From Microterricola viridarii (GTDB lineage Bacteria > Actinomycetota > Actinomycetes > Actinomycetales > Microbacteriaceae), in assembly GCF_001542775.1 (NCBI RefSeq), contig NZ_CP014145.1, positions 186,001-250,000 on the forward strand: 64,000 nt of DNA, read 5' to 3'. The notes below the pieces were generated by a model. It was not told where the DNA came from, did not search any database, and saw only the letters and a list, made by a program, of their open reading frames with translations. Below are positions 23,848 through 32,760 of the stretch, one piece after another. Numbering within the stretch: position 1 is the stretch's first letter; each line of letters begins with the position of its first letter. The position numbers were made by a program, and so were the translations under genes.

Positions 23848-25953
23848 ATGCAGGATCCGATTCAGGAGACCCAGGAGACGGCAGCCCAGCCCGACGCAAC
23901 GGAGTCGGAGCCAGGCTTCGACGCGCTGCTCGCCGAGTTCACGAACCGCGCACACGCCGCAGGCCTCGTGGTTCCGGCCGATCTGGGCGGCGCTCCCGCT
24001 GCAACCGGAAACGTCGTCGTGCCTCCGGCCGGCGCGCCATTCGGCACCAGCCACTCGGATGCCGCCGCACCGGCCTACTCCGCACTGACGGCGCGGCCCG
24101 CGACCGACACACCGATGTTCGCGCCCGCCGCCGCGCAGGCCGCACCCGGCGCGGAGGCCGCTGAGTTCGAGGTGCACCGGTTCGATCCCGTCGCCTACGC
24201 CAGTGGGCTCGCGGCCGAGCCGGCGCCAGCCGCGTTTGAGACCCGCATGTTCAGGCCCCCCGTCGCGGCAATGCAGCCTGTCACGGAGCCGGTCGCGGTC
24301 GATATCGTCGCGCCGGAGCCAGTCGTGCAGCAGGCTTACGTGCCGGAACCTGTCGTGCAGGAGTCTTACGTACAGGAGCCTGTCGCGCAGCAGCCAGTCG
24401 AGCCGGAGTCTGTCGAGCAGGAGCCCGCAGCCTTGCAGCCTGTCGCCTTCGACGAGCGCGATTTCGACGCGGTCGGTTTCGACACGGCGGCCTTCCCGCC
24501 GCCGGTCGAAGCGGCCCCGGTGTTCGACCTGCCCGCACCGACGGGGCTGAACGAGCTCTTCGATCCGATCCTGCCCGGCGCGGAGACCGCCGAGGTTGAG
24601 ATCGAGCAGTACGCCTCCGTCGCCACCGAGGCAATGACCGTGCTTCCCTACCCGGCACAGCCGGTGTTCGACCCGCAGACCTACGCTGCCGCCTACGAGC
24701 CGCCGACTGTGGCTTTCACAGCCGTGCAGCTCGACCAGATCGACGAGATCGAGTTCGAGGTCGCCACGCTGAGCTCCGTGGAGCGCGACGCGCTTGAGAA
24801 CGCCGATGAGTCGCTTGTCGCCGCATTGCAGCAGGTCGTGCTGCAGCGGGCATCCGATCTGCACATCACGAGCGACTCCCCGCCCATGCTGCGGGTCGAC
24901 GGCGGCCTGCGCCCCGTCACTGCTGACGGTGCGCCGTGGGCGAGCGAGCGCGTGCTGGCTGCCCTGCAGTCGCTGCTCACCGAGGCGCAGAGCGAGAAGT
25001 TCGGGCGCGAGCTCGAGCTCGACTTCGCCTTCACAATCTCGGCCAACGCGCGCTTCCGTGTGAACTTCTACCAGCAGCGCGGCGCAGTCGGCGCGGCATT
25101 CCGTCTGATCCCGACCGAGATCAAGACGCTCGGCCAGCTCGGCGTGCCCGAGCACATCGGAAGTTTCTCGCAGCTGCCTCGTGGCCTGGTGCTGGTGACC
25201 GGCCCGACCGGCTCCGGCAAGTCCACCACGCTGGCCGCCCTCATCGACCTTGCCAACAGCACCAGGGCCGACCACATCGTGACGGTCGAAGACCCGATTG
25301 AGTTCCTGCACCAGCACAAGAAGTCGCTCGTCAACCAGCGTGAGGTCGGCAACGACACCCACAGCTTCGCCGCGGCCCTCAAGCACGTGCTGCGCCAAGA
25401 CCCGGACGTCATCCTCATCGGCGAGCTCCGCGACCTCGAGACCATCTCGGTGGCGCTCACCGCCGCCGAGACCGGCCACCTCGTCTTCGCCACCCTGCAC
25501 ACGCAGGATGCAGCGCAGACGATTGACCGCGTCATCGACGTGTTCCCGCCGCACCAGCAGGAGCACGTGCGGGCCCAGCTCGCCGCGACCCTGCAGGGCG
25601 TCGTCTCGCAGACTCTGATCAAGCGCGCCAGCGGCAAGGGCCGTGTCGTCGCCACCGAGGTGCTCCAGACCACGCCCGCCATCGCCAACCTGATCCGCGA
25701 GGGCAAGACCTACCAGATCACCTCAATGATGCAGGCGGGCCGCGACCTCGGCATGCACACCATGGACCAGCACCTGGCCGAGCTCGTGAATGCGGGCACC
25801 ATCACTCAGCAGGCCGCGCGCGAGAAGGCGCACGACCTGGATGGCTTCACCCGGATGCTCTCCGGCGTGGAATCGCCGACGGAAGCGAGCGCACGGGCCA
25901 TGCAGGTCGGTGGCATCGACTTCGGCGACGCGTACTCGGCGGCCAACCGCTGA
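23848..25953 (+). CDS. pilT: Type IV pilus retraction ATPase PilT with a long N-terminal extension
   Basis: The last 385 residues or so form a complete PilT: RASDLHITSDSPPMLRVDG, Walker A GPTGSGKSTT (about 452-461), Walker B DPDVILIGELRDLET, HxxTLH box (ATLHTQDA) and the PilT-type AIANLIREGK segment; the zinc cysteines of PilB are absent. This should drive retraction. The first 315 residues are extra: Ala/Pro/Glu/Val-rich, probably disordered, with imperfect units such as EPVVQ and EPVAQQ around residues 155-190. Usual PilT length is about 340-370, so this 701-residue form is about twice as long. The start chosen is ATG 23848, with GAGGAG seven bases upstream, not the ATG at 23824. The stop overlaps pilC by one base. 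Confidence 0.93.
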   Translation: MQDPIQETQETAAQPDATESEPGFDALLAEFTNRAHAAGLVVPADLGGAPAATGNVVVPPAGAPFGTSHSDAAAPAYSALTARPATDTPMFAPAAAQAAPGAEAAEFEVHRFDPVAYASGLAAEPAPAAFETRMFRPPVAAMQPVTEPVAVDIVAPEPVVQQAYVPEPVVQESYVQEPVAQQPVEPESVEQEPAALQPVAFDERDFDAVGFDTAAFPPPVEAAPVFDLPAPTGLNELFDPILPGAETAEVEIEQYASVATEAMTVLPYPAQPVFDPQTYAAAYEPPTVAFTAVQLDQIDEIEFEVATLSSVERDALENADESLVAALQQVVLQRASDLHITSDSPPMLRVDGGLRPVTADGAPWASERVLAALQSLLTEAQSEKFGRELELDFAFTISANARFRVNFYQQRGAVGAAFRLIPTEIKTLGQLGVPEHIGSFSQLPRGLVLVTGPTGSGKSTTLAALIDLANSTRADHIVTVEDPIEFLHQHKKSLVNQREVGNDTHSFAAALKHVLRQDPDVILIGELRDLETISVALTAAETGHLVFATLHTQDAAQTIDRVIDVFPPHQQEHVRAQLAATLQGVVSQTLIKRASGKGRVVATEVLQTTPAIANLIREGKTYQITSMMQAGRDLGMHTMDQHLAELVNAGTITQQAAREKAHDLDGFTRMLSGVESPTEASARAMQVGGIDFGDAYSAANR

Positions 25954-27185
25954 TGGCGGGCACGGTCGCCTACGCTTACACCGGGCGCGACACCGCGGGC
26001 AAAAAGGTCAAGGGCAAGATCGATGCGCCCAGCGAGGGCTCCGCGGCATCCCGCCTGCAAGGGATGGGGATCTCCCCGATCGACATCACCGCTGCGCCCA
26101 TCGGCACCGGCCTGAACCGCGAGATCAACATCGCCGGGCTCGGCGGAGGAGTCGGTCTCAAAGACCTCTCCATCATGAGCCGACAGATGGCCACCATGAT
26201 CGGCTCCGGCCTGTCGCTGCTGCGCACGCTGAACATCCTGGCCGAGCAGACCGAGAACAAGAAGCTGGCGGGCATCCTCGGGCAAGTGCGCGACGACGTC
26301 GAGACCGGGGTGTCGATCTCCGACGCCTTCGGCAAGCACCCGAACGAGTTCCCGCCGCTCATGATCAACATGGTCAAGGCCGGCGAGACCGGCGGCTTCC
26401 TCGACGGGGCGCTCGAATCGATCGCCGAGAATTTCGAGAAAGAGGTCAAGCTCCGATCCACCATCAAGTCGGCGATGACCTACCCGGTGATCGTGTTGCT
26501 CATGTCGCTCGGTGCTGTGCTGATCATGCTGATCTTCATCGTGCCGATCTTCAAGGAGATGTTCGCTGGCATGGGGTCAGACCTGCCGTTGCCGACACAG
26601 CTCCTGGTGACGATGTCGGAGGCCATGGTCTGGTTTGTGCCGTTGTTGCTGGTGGTCGGCATCATCTTCGCCGTCTGGTGGAGCAAGAACAAGAACACCG
26701 AAGAGGTGCGCAAGACGCTCGACCCCTTCCTGCTCAAGCTGCCGGTGTTCGGGCCGTTGCTCAAGAAGATCGCCGTCGCCCGCTTCGCCCGCAACCTCTC
26801 CAACATGCTCGGCGCCGGCGTGCCGATCCTGCACGCGTTGAAGATCGTCGGCGAGACCTCGGGAAACTGGGTGATCGAAGACGCCCTCGCCCAGGTGGCC
26901 GAATCGGTGCGCCAGGGCCAGTCGATCTCTGGGCCGCTGCTCGCCCAGCCCGTTTTCCCGCCCATGGTGACGCAGATGATTGCCGTTGGCGAGGATGCCG
27001 GCTCGCTCGAGACCATGCTCGACAAGATCGGCGATTTCTACGACCACGAGGTCGAGGCGGCCACCGAGCAGCTGACGGCCGCCATCGAGCCGCTCATGAT
27101 CGCGTTCCTCGGCGTCGTCATCGGTGGAATGGTGATCGCCTTGTACATGCCGATCTTCGGCATCGCCGGCGCGGTGAACGGGTAG
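25953..27185 (+). CDS. pilC: Type IV pilus inner-membrane platform protein PilC (GspF family)
   Basis: This 410-residue polytopic protein is the membrane platform on which PilB and PilT act. Two GspF domains are visible (about 65-190 and 270-395; the second contains FARNLSNMLGAGVPILHALKIVGE), with hydrophobic helices around 170-195, 215-238 and 375-405. The N-terminal AYTGRDTAGKKVKGKI motif is characteristic of PilC/GspF. Its ATG overlaps the pilT stop (TGATG), which implies translational coupling. Length matches the family. Confidence 0.96.
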   Translation: MAGTVAYAYTGRDTAGKKVKGKIDAPSEGSAASRLQGMGISPIDITAAPIGTGLNREINIAGLGGGVGLKDLSIMSRQMATMIGSGLSLLRTLNILAEQTENKKLAGILGQVRDDVETGVSISDAFGKHPNEFPPLMINMVKAGETGGFLDGALESIAENFEKEVKLRSTIKSAMTYPVIVLLMSLGAVLIMLIFIVPIFKEMFAGMGSDLPLPTQLLVTMSEAMVWFVPLLLVVGIIFAVWWSKNKNTEEVRKTLDPFLLKLPVFGPLLKKIAVARFARNLSNMLGAGVPILHALKIVGETSGNWVIEDALAQVAESVRQGQSISGPLLAQPVFPPMVTQMIAVGEDAGSLETMLDKIGDFYDHEVEAATEQLTAAIEPLMIAFLGVVIGGMVIALYMPIFGIAGAVNG

Positions 27186-27239
27186 CGGCGGCAGGGAAGT
27201 CGAATGACCTTCGGCATGGAAGGTGGATCCCGTAAGTGA

Positions 27240-27291
27240 AGCCCCCCACAACTGGGGGCTGATTCTAGACCGTTTGGCCCCATTCGGGGCT
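27240..27291 (+). terminator. Hairpins after pilC
   Basis: AGCCCCC/GGGGGCT (27240-27260) is followed by GATTCTA, and a second stem GGCCCC-ATTC-GGGGCT lies at 27276-27291. T runs are weak. The C-rich and G-rich arms of the two hairpins are interchangeable and could compete. They probably separate pilBTC from pilA transcription. Confidence 0.5.
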
Positions 27292-27332
27292 ACATACAGG
27301 GAATTCCCAGAACTAGGCTCATAGCCCGGTCG

Positions 27333-27338
27333 GATAAT
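27333..27338 (+). promoter_or_regulatory. Possible -10 element of pilA
   Basis: GATAAT lies 42 bases before the pilA ATG, downstream of the pilC hairpins. No consensus -35 stands 17 bases upstream. A separate pilA promoter would fit the high pilin demand. Confidence 0.35.
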
Positions 27339-27379
27339 CCTCCGGCATTGTCACCCTTCTGACGAACGGAATTCCTCCT

Positions 27380-27811
27380 ATGCGCACCATGCTCAACGCC
27401 CTCGGCGCACGCCGCGCGGCCCTCCAGAACGACACGGATCGGCAGAAGGGCTTCACGCTCATCGAGCTGCTCGTCGTCGTCATCATCATCGGCATCCTCG
27501 CAGCCATTGCAATCCCCGTGTACCTCGGCATTCAGGACGGCGCCCGCGACAGTGCGGTCAAGTCCGACCTCACCAACGCCAAGATGGCGGTTGTCGCTCA
27601 CTGGACCCAGAACCCGGCAGCGGCTGCGCCGACGCTCGACAAGGCTGGCCTGGGAAACCTTGGCTTCACGAAGAGCCCTGACACCAGCTCGCTTGCTTTC
27701 AAGGGCACTACGACGTCGAGCTCCTTCTGCATCGATGGCGTCAGCAGCACCGGGCATCTCTTCTCGATCGACTCATCAAACGCCGGAGTTGTTGCCACGG
27801 CCTGCCCGTAA
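27380..27811 (+). CDS. pilA: Major type IV pilin PilA
   Basis: This 143-residue prepilin has a 23-residue leader ending in Gly (TDRQKG) and then the type IV pilin N terminus FTLIELLVVVIIIGILAAIAIP, with Glu at mature position 5. PilD should cut between Gly and Phe. The mature pilin has about 120 residues, with two Cys (SSFCIDG and the terminal ATACP) likely forming the C-terminal D-region disulfide. It stands between two hairpins and so can be made in excess. No Shine-Dalgarno lies close to the ATG; instead CCTCCT directly precedes it (see findings). Confidence 0.96.
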   Translation: MRTMLNALGARRAALQNDTDRQKGFTLIELLVVVIIIGILAAIAIPVYLGIQDGARDSAVKSDLTNAKMAVVAHWTQNPAAAAPTLDKAGLGNLGFTKSPDTSSLAFKGTTTSSSFCIDGVSSTGHLFSIDSSNAGVVATACP

Positions 27812-27823
27812 TTTCTATCGCGG

Positions 27824-27857
27824 AGGTGGGGCGTCGCACGCGGCGCCCCACCTTTCT
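27824..27857 (+). terminator. Terminator or attenuator after pilA
   Basis: AGGTGGGGCG (27824-27833) and CGCCCCACCT (27844-27853) form a 10-bp GC-rich stem followed by TTCT. It follows the pilA stop by 12 bases and precedes the minor pilin genes, so it likely limits read-through and keeps pilA mRNA more abundant. Confidence 0.75.
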
Positions 27858-27930
27858 GGCTCAGCAACACAGCACGACAGCAACTCACCCGAACAACCAC
27901 CCCGACCCCTAACTTCGCGGGAGGTGAACC

Positions 27931-29289
27931 ATGAAGAACATCCACACTCGGCTACGCGACCAGCGCGACAGTGACGCCGGCATCTCTCTCGTCGAGGTCA
28001 TCGTCGCGATGATGGTCTTCGCGATCATCTCCCTGGGCCTCGCCTACTCGCTCGGCACCATGATGACCCAGGTGCGCGACGCACGAGCCCGAGAGGTCGC
28101 CACTAACCTCGCCGCCCAAGAGATCGACGTGGCCAGGGCCACGGCCAACCTCACCACGCTGCTCGACGTCGTCCGACCGGTCACCACCGTCAACGGTGTC
28201 CCGTTCACCGTTCAGCGCACGACCCGCTGGATCACGGATGCCGCCGCGGGCGGGGCATGCGGCATCGTCGGGGGTGCGAGCACGACGGGCGAGCTGCAGT
28301 ACAAGCGCGTTGCCGTCACCGTCACCTGGCCGTCATCGGGCGGCGGCACCCGCTCGGCATCGAGCGAGACCCTGATCACCCCGAAGGCCCGCGTGAGCGG
28401 GGCGACGCTGGGCACAATCATCGTGTCAGTGCGCAAGGAAGCGGGCGCGGGCCAACCCGGAATCGGCATCACCGTCTCGCCGGCCGTCACGCCCGCTCCC
28501 GGCGTCACCGACGCCGAAGGCTGCATCTACATCACCAAAGTCGCCCCCGGGCCGTACACCGTCACGGTGAACGCACCGGGCTACGTCGACCCCGACCAGA
28601 AGGTGAACCCGAACCGCGTCATCACCGTCGGCGCGGGCAAATCCGGAGGCGCGTCGTTCTCGATCGAGAAGGCTCAGCCGCTGCAGCTCGATTATGGCAC
28701 CGTGGCGATCCCGAAGGACTTCGACACCAGTCTCGTGCACGCCAGCGATCCGGTCTACTCGTCGATCGCCCCCACTACAGCGCTGACGCGCACCGTCAGC
28801 CTCTACCCATTCCGCGAAGGCTACCTTGCTCTGGGCGGCAAGTATGTCGCGGCAAACGAGGGCACTCCCGGGTGCCTGTCCCCGCATCCGGGCATGTGGC
28901 CGGCCGGCGACCGTGCGGGCGTCTACGTGGCAGCGAAAGCCTTGGTGCCTGTGACACCCGCGCCAACTGTTTCCACGACCGTGCCGATGGGTGTCGTGAC
29001 CTTCGCGAAGAACAAGACGGGCACGGCCATCTATGCGGAGTCGCAACCTGCGCCCGCGGGCAGCGGGGATCCCGGATGTGCTGCCCTTACGATGAAGTAC
29101 AAATTCGATGTCGCGGATGCCACGGCACCGTCTCTGAGCCTGGCGCTGCCATTCGGCTCGTGGAAGCTGTATTACGGTTCCAGTCCCGATCCGGCACAAG
29201 TGATCACCACCGGCTTGGTAGCTAGCACCGTCACCGGGTCAGTAGTGACCCTTGACCCCCGTGTCCCATCGACGCCACCGGTGCCGTGA
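27931..29289 (+). CDS. PilV-like minor pilin with C-terminal carbohydrate-binding-type or Ig-like extension
   Basis: This 452-residue protein starts with a prepilin signal (DSDAG, then ISLVEVIVAMMVFAIISLGLAYSL, Glu at position 5), characteristic of PilV-type minor pilins. Those are usually 150-200 residues; here a further segment (about 160-260) resembles a carboxypeptidase-regulatory/PEGA-like beta fold (GVTDAEGCIYITKVAPGPYTVTVNAPGY). A beta-rich C-terminal region with two Cys pairs follows. Such extended minor pilins can sit at pilus tips as adhesins; that role is inference. GGGAGGTGA precedes the ATG. Confidence 0.85.
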   Translation: MKNIHTRLRDQRDSDAGISLVEVIVAMMVFAIISLGLAYSLGTMMTQVRDARAREVATNLAAQEIDVARATANLTTLLDVVRPVTTVNGVPFTVQRTTRWITDAAAGGACGIVGGASTTGELQYKRVAVTVTWPSSGGGTRSASSETLITPKARVSGATLGTIIVSVRKEAGAGQPGIGITVSPAVTPAPGVTDAEGCIYITKVAPGPYTVTVNAPGYVDPDQKVNPNRVITVGAGKSGGASFSIEKAQPLQLDYGTVAIPKDFDTSLVHASDPVYSSIAPTTALTRTVSLYPFREGYLALGGKYVAANEGTPGCLSPHPGMWPAGDRAGVYVAAKALVPVTPAPTVSTTVPMGVVTFAKNKTGTAIYAESQPAPAGSGDPGCAALTMKYKFDVADATAPSLSLALPFGSWKLYYGSSPDPAQVITTGLVASTVTGSVVTLDPRVPSTPPVP

Positions 29290-30005
29290 TGGGCGCTTTC
29301 AATGGCGCGTACACCGGGCAGCGCACGCACAAGGCCGAGCGGGACCGGGGGATCGGTCTCGCCGAGCTCTTGGTAGCGATGATGGTGACGCTGATCGCAG
29401 CCGCCATCGTGATGGGTATCTTCGTGAGCTCAACGAAGTCGGTCGCGACGGGAGCCGCGGCGCACGCCGATACCGGTACCGCATCAACTCTTATGAACGA
29501 GCTCAGCCGTGTGATCCGCTCGGGCGTGAAGAATCAGCTGTCCGGCGTCGAGAAGCCTCCTCTGATTGTGGCAAAACCCACCTCGCTGACGATGTACTCA
29601 CTCGTCGATATGGATGCAGTCGGCGTGATGCGACCCGTCAAGGTAGAACTCTCTCTCAACGCGGCGGGAGCGCTGGTGGAGAAGCGGTTCAAAGCGACGC
29701 TCAGCGCAGATGGAAGCTGGACATTTCCGGCGTCATCCGTTGTGCTTCTCGATCGCACACTACCCGGTACGATCCTTCCACGCAGCGCGAGCAATCCATT
29801 CGACCTCTTCAGCTACATCAAGGCCGATGGCACAGAGGTCACGGCGCCGACCGCCGGGCTGACGGACACGCAGATGGCGGACATCGTTGCCGTGAAGGTC
29901 TCTCTGGCTGTGCGCGCTGACACGAAGAGTAGCGCGACGCCGGCAAAGCTCAGCAACAAGATCGGCATGCCCAATGTGGGCACAGATCGAACGGATCTTC
30001 CATGA
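29289..30005 (+). CDS. PilW-like minor pilin
   Basis: This protein of 238 residues has a prepilin leader ending in RDRG followed by IGLAELLVAMMVTLIAAAIVMGIFV with Glu at mature position 5. The rest is a beta-rich domain without recognisable signature. The ATG at 29289 overlaps the preceding stop by one base; a GTG three bases earlier is an equivalent alternative. Its position between PilV-like and PilX-like genes fits the usual minor pilin order, where these proteins form the initiating tip complex. Confidence 0.82.
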   Translation: MGAFNGAYTGQRTHKAERDRGIGLAELLVAMMVTLIAAAIVMGIFVSSTKSVATGAAAHADTGTASTLMNELSRVIRSGVKNQLSGVEKPPLIVAKPTSLTMYSLVDMDAVGVMRPVKVELSLNAAGALVEKRFKATLSADGSWTFPASSVVLLDRTLPGTILPRSASNPFDLFSYIKADGTEVTAPTAGLTDTQMADIVAVKVSLAVRADTKSSATPAKLSNKIGMPNVGTDRTDLP

Positions 30006-31885
30006 TACGACTTCGACGAATTCTCCGAATGTCTCGTCACGACGCGGGCGTTGCTTTGCCGTTGGCGATTGGGATTGGAACGGTGCTGCTGATCATGGTC
30101 GCCGGCGCAATGACCTTCGCTCTGAGCGGGCTACGCAAATCAGCCGGCGACGCGAACTGGAACGCGGCATCGGCGGCGGCGTTCGCGGGCGTCGACGAGT
30201 ACCGAAGTCGGCTCGCGGCCGACAGCAGCTACTACCGCTACGGAAACCCCGCGGCCGCATTCTCGAGCAGGACGGGGAGCCTGGTTGACCTGCCTAGCGG
30301 AACGGCTGAGAACTTCGCATTCGGCGTCGGCGCCGCGGGCACCTGGGCGCAAGTTCCGGGCAGCACGGTGGCGCAGTACCGCTATGAAGTCGACAACTCG
30401 GAGTTTGCAACATCTGGCATTCTCCGCATCCGTTCGACCGGCCGCGTCGGTGACTCCGTTCGCAGCGTTGTGGCGAACCTCAAGGCCAAAGGATTCATCG
30501 ATTTCCTCTACTTCACCGACTACGAGGTGCAAGACCCGGGGCTCTCGCTCGATTCCAGTGGCAATCCGAACTGCAAGAACTTGAAGTACGCCTGGGTTCC
30601 CGATAGCGCCGCCGCACCGAAACGGGTGGGCTGCACCGAGATCACCTTCTCGAACAACGACAAAATTGCCGGCCCCGCGCACTCCAACGACACGATGCAC
30701 ATCTGCAAGGCGCAGTTCACCATGAAGGTGACCTCCTCAAACCCGAATGCACCCCATTACTCACCGACGAACGGCGTGTATCCCGATCTGAAATCGGACG
30801 GCACACCCAATAAGAACCCCGATGGCAGCATCAAAATGACTGGCGGCGGGAACTGCTCTGACCAGACGTTCAATCCGGCCTACCCGCCCAGCTTTGACGA
30901 CACGGTGCTAATGCCGGCGAAGAACACTGAGATGCAGTTGCAGACCAGGGTGGACATGCCCGTCGAGGTGCCCCGCCCCGGATGCCAGTACACGGGCCCC
31001 ACGAGCATCACCCTCAACGCCGACGGCACAATCACCGTCCGCTCTCCCTGGACGAAGTTCGCTCATGCCGGAACGGAGACCGTCGCCGCTGGGGTGATCG
31101 TGCCGAACTGCGGCACGCCGGGGACGGCTGCCGGCAGACTTGGTTCGGCTACAGGCCAGACAATACCCGTGCCCGAGAACAACCTCATTTTTGTGCAGGG
31201 CGTACCGGCGGGCGCAGTCGGCAGCGACCCCAACGCCTGGGGCACAACCAAACCGACCGGTGGCGGCTATAGCTGCACGAGGTCGGACGGCGCGGGTGCA
31301 GACAACGGGAACGGCATCGGATACCCGCTCGTCACAGGCACGGGTAGCAATACGCGTGTCGAGACAACTATGTATGGCTGCAAAGACGGCGATGTGTTTC
31401 TTCAAGGCACGCTGAAGGGTCGGCTCACCGTTGCCGCGGCCAACGCGGTCTACATCGTGGCGGATATCAAGTACGCCGGAGGCGTGACAACCAACACGGA
31501 CATGCTGGGCATAGTCGGCGGCAAGCCGGTATGGGTCTGGAACCCCGCCTACAATGACGGCAGCAACCTGAAGCTGATGAAATCGGGCTCTGACCGCACG
31601 ATTCACGCTGCAATTCTCTCCGTGGAGAATACCTTCCAGGTCCAGAACTACAACGTCGGAAGTTCGCTGGGGAACCTCATCGTTTACGGTGCCATCGCGC
31701 AGAAGTTTCGAGGAATCGTCTCGCAGGGCGGCGGCTACGTGAAGAAGTACACCTACGACGAGCGGTTCAAGACGACGGCCCCGCCGAAGTTTCTCGCACC
31801 CGTCGCGACGACCTACGGCGTCACGACGACGGCGGATGTCGCGCCGGCGTTCAGAACCGACGGAACGGTTATCCCACTTCCATGA
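30002..31885 (+). CDS. Large PilX-like pilus-associated protein
   Basis: This 627-residue protein has an N-terminal hydrophobic helix (ALPLAIGIGTVLLIMVAGAMTFAL, about 17-41) preceded by HDAG, like PilX-type minor pilins that lack the Glu at position 5 (here Leu at the equivalent position). The long external region is rich in Gly, Asn and Thr, contains about ten Cys and alternates beta-type segments. A late stretch (LTVAAANAVYIVADIKYAGG) resembles DUF-type bacterial surface modules of PilX/PilY-adjacent proteins. I do not recognise a specific function. Its ATG overlaps the PilW-like stop by four bases, and its own stop overlaps pilD, so it belongs to the same translational unit. A tip adhesin or PilY1 substitute is conceivable. 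Confidence 0.75.
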   Translation: MIRLRRILRMSRHDAGVALPLAIGIGTVLLIMVAGAMTFALSGLRKSAGDANWNAASAAAFAGVDEYRSRLAADSSYYRYGNPAAAFSSRTGSLVDLPSGTAENFAFGVGAAGTWAQVPGSTVAQYRYEVDNSEFATSGILRIRSTGRVGDSVRSVVANLKAKGFIDFLYFTDYEVQDPGLSLDSSGNPNCKNLKYAWVPDSAAAPKRVGCTEITFSNNDKIAGPAHSNDTMHICKAQFTMKVTSSNPNAPHYSPTNGVYPDLKSDGTPNKNPDGSIKMTGGGNCSDQTFNPAYPPSFDDTVLMPAKNTEMQLQTRVDMPVEVPRPGCQYTGPTSITLNADGTITVRSPWTKFAHAGTETVAAGVIVPNCGTPGTAAGRLGSATGQTIPVPENNLIFVQGVPAGAVGSDPNAWGTTKPTGGGYSCTRSDGAGADNGNGIGYPLVTGTGSNTRVETTMYGCKDGDVFLQGTLKGRLTVAAANAVYIVADIKYAGGVTTNTDMLGIVGGKPVWVWNPAYNDGSNLKLMKSGSDRTIHAAILSVENTFQVQNYNVGSSLGNLIVYGAIAQKFRGIVSQGGGYVKKYTYDERFKTTAPPKFLAPVATTYGVTTTADVAPAFRTDGTVIPLP

Positions 31886-32732
31886 TCGCTTCGCCCCAGC
31901 TCGTCGTCGCGCTCGCGGTCGCCGTCGGCGCCTTCGGACTCCTCATCGGCTCCTTCCTGAACGTGGTCGTCTACCGCGTTCCGAATGGGCAGTCGATCGT
32001 CTCACCGCCAAGCGCTTGCCCGGGCTGCGGTATGCAGATCAGGCCCATTGACAACATCCCGGTAGTGTCCTGGCTGCTGCTCGGTGGCAAATGCCGGCAA
32101 TGCCGCGAGCCGATATCGGCGCGCTACCCGCTGGTCGAGCTCGGCACCGGGCTGGCGTTCGCTGCGATCACACTCTGGGTCGTGGTCTCGACAAGCTCAA
32201 CCAACGGGAGCGACTCAAACCGAGGCGCAATTGCGGGGGCCATGATGCTCGTCGCCTACCTCTACTTGGCGGCGGTCAGCATTGCGCTCGCGCTCATCGA
32301 CGCGGACACCCACCGGCTGCCGAATGTGATCGTGATGCCGAGCTACCTCGTCGCGGCCGTGCTTCTGACGGCATCCGCCCTGTTCAGTGGCGACTTCGAG
32401 GCGCTGCTGCTCGCGATTATCGGGGCATGGCCATGTGGACGTTCTACTTTGCACTGGCCTTCGCCTACCCAGCGGGCATGGGGTTCGGCGACGTGAAGCT
32501 GGCGGGGCTGCTAGGCCTCTATCTCGGTTTCCTTGGCGTCGGTCCCTTGCTCATCGGGGCGTTCGCAGCATTCGTGCTTGGCGGGGTGTACTCGCTGATC
32601 CTGATCTGGTTGAAGCGGGCTGGACGAAAGAGCGGGATACCCTTCGGGCCGTGGATGCTCCTCGGCGCCTGGCTGGGGATATTCCTCGGCGAGGTGCTCT
32701 GGGGTGGCTACCTCGGACTCATTGGGCTGTGA
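31882..32732 (+). pseudogene. pilD: Prepilin peptidase PilD, reading frame broken by one base
   Basis: PilD is the membrane aspartic protease that removes prepilin leaders. The first frame (31882-32496) encodes the N-terminal helix SFLNVVVYRVP, the zinc tetracysteine domain (CPGCGMQ ... CRQCREP) and the first catalytic Asp (LIDADTHRLPN). Homology then jumps to another frame: from 32427 the sequence AMWTFYFALAFAYPAGMGFGDVKLAGLLG supplies the second catalytic motif GxGFGDxKL and the last helices. One extra G in the run at 32422-32425 would restore IIGGMAMW and a full-length enzyme of about 283 residues. A real inactivation, a sequencing error in the G run, frameshifting, or separate translation from ATG 32427 are all possible; the intact pilin genes favour an error or a functional split. 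Confidence 0.88.
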
Positions 32733-32760
32733 ATCGAAATGAATCAAAGGAGTGGGTCTG

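Noticed and set aside
22149-27185. pilB-pilT-pilC considered as a type II secretion system
   Set aside because: A PilT, a major type IV pilin and PilMNO are present, and no secretin or GspC/D/L/M set.
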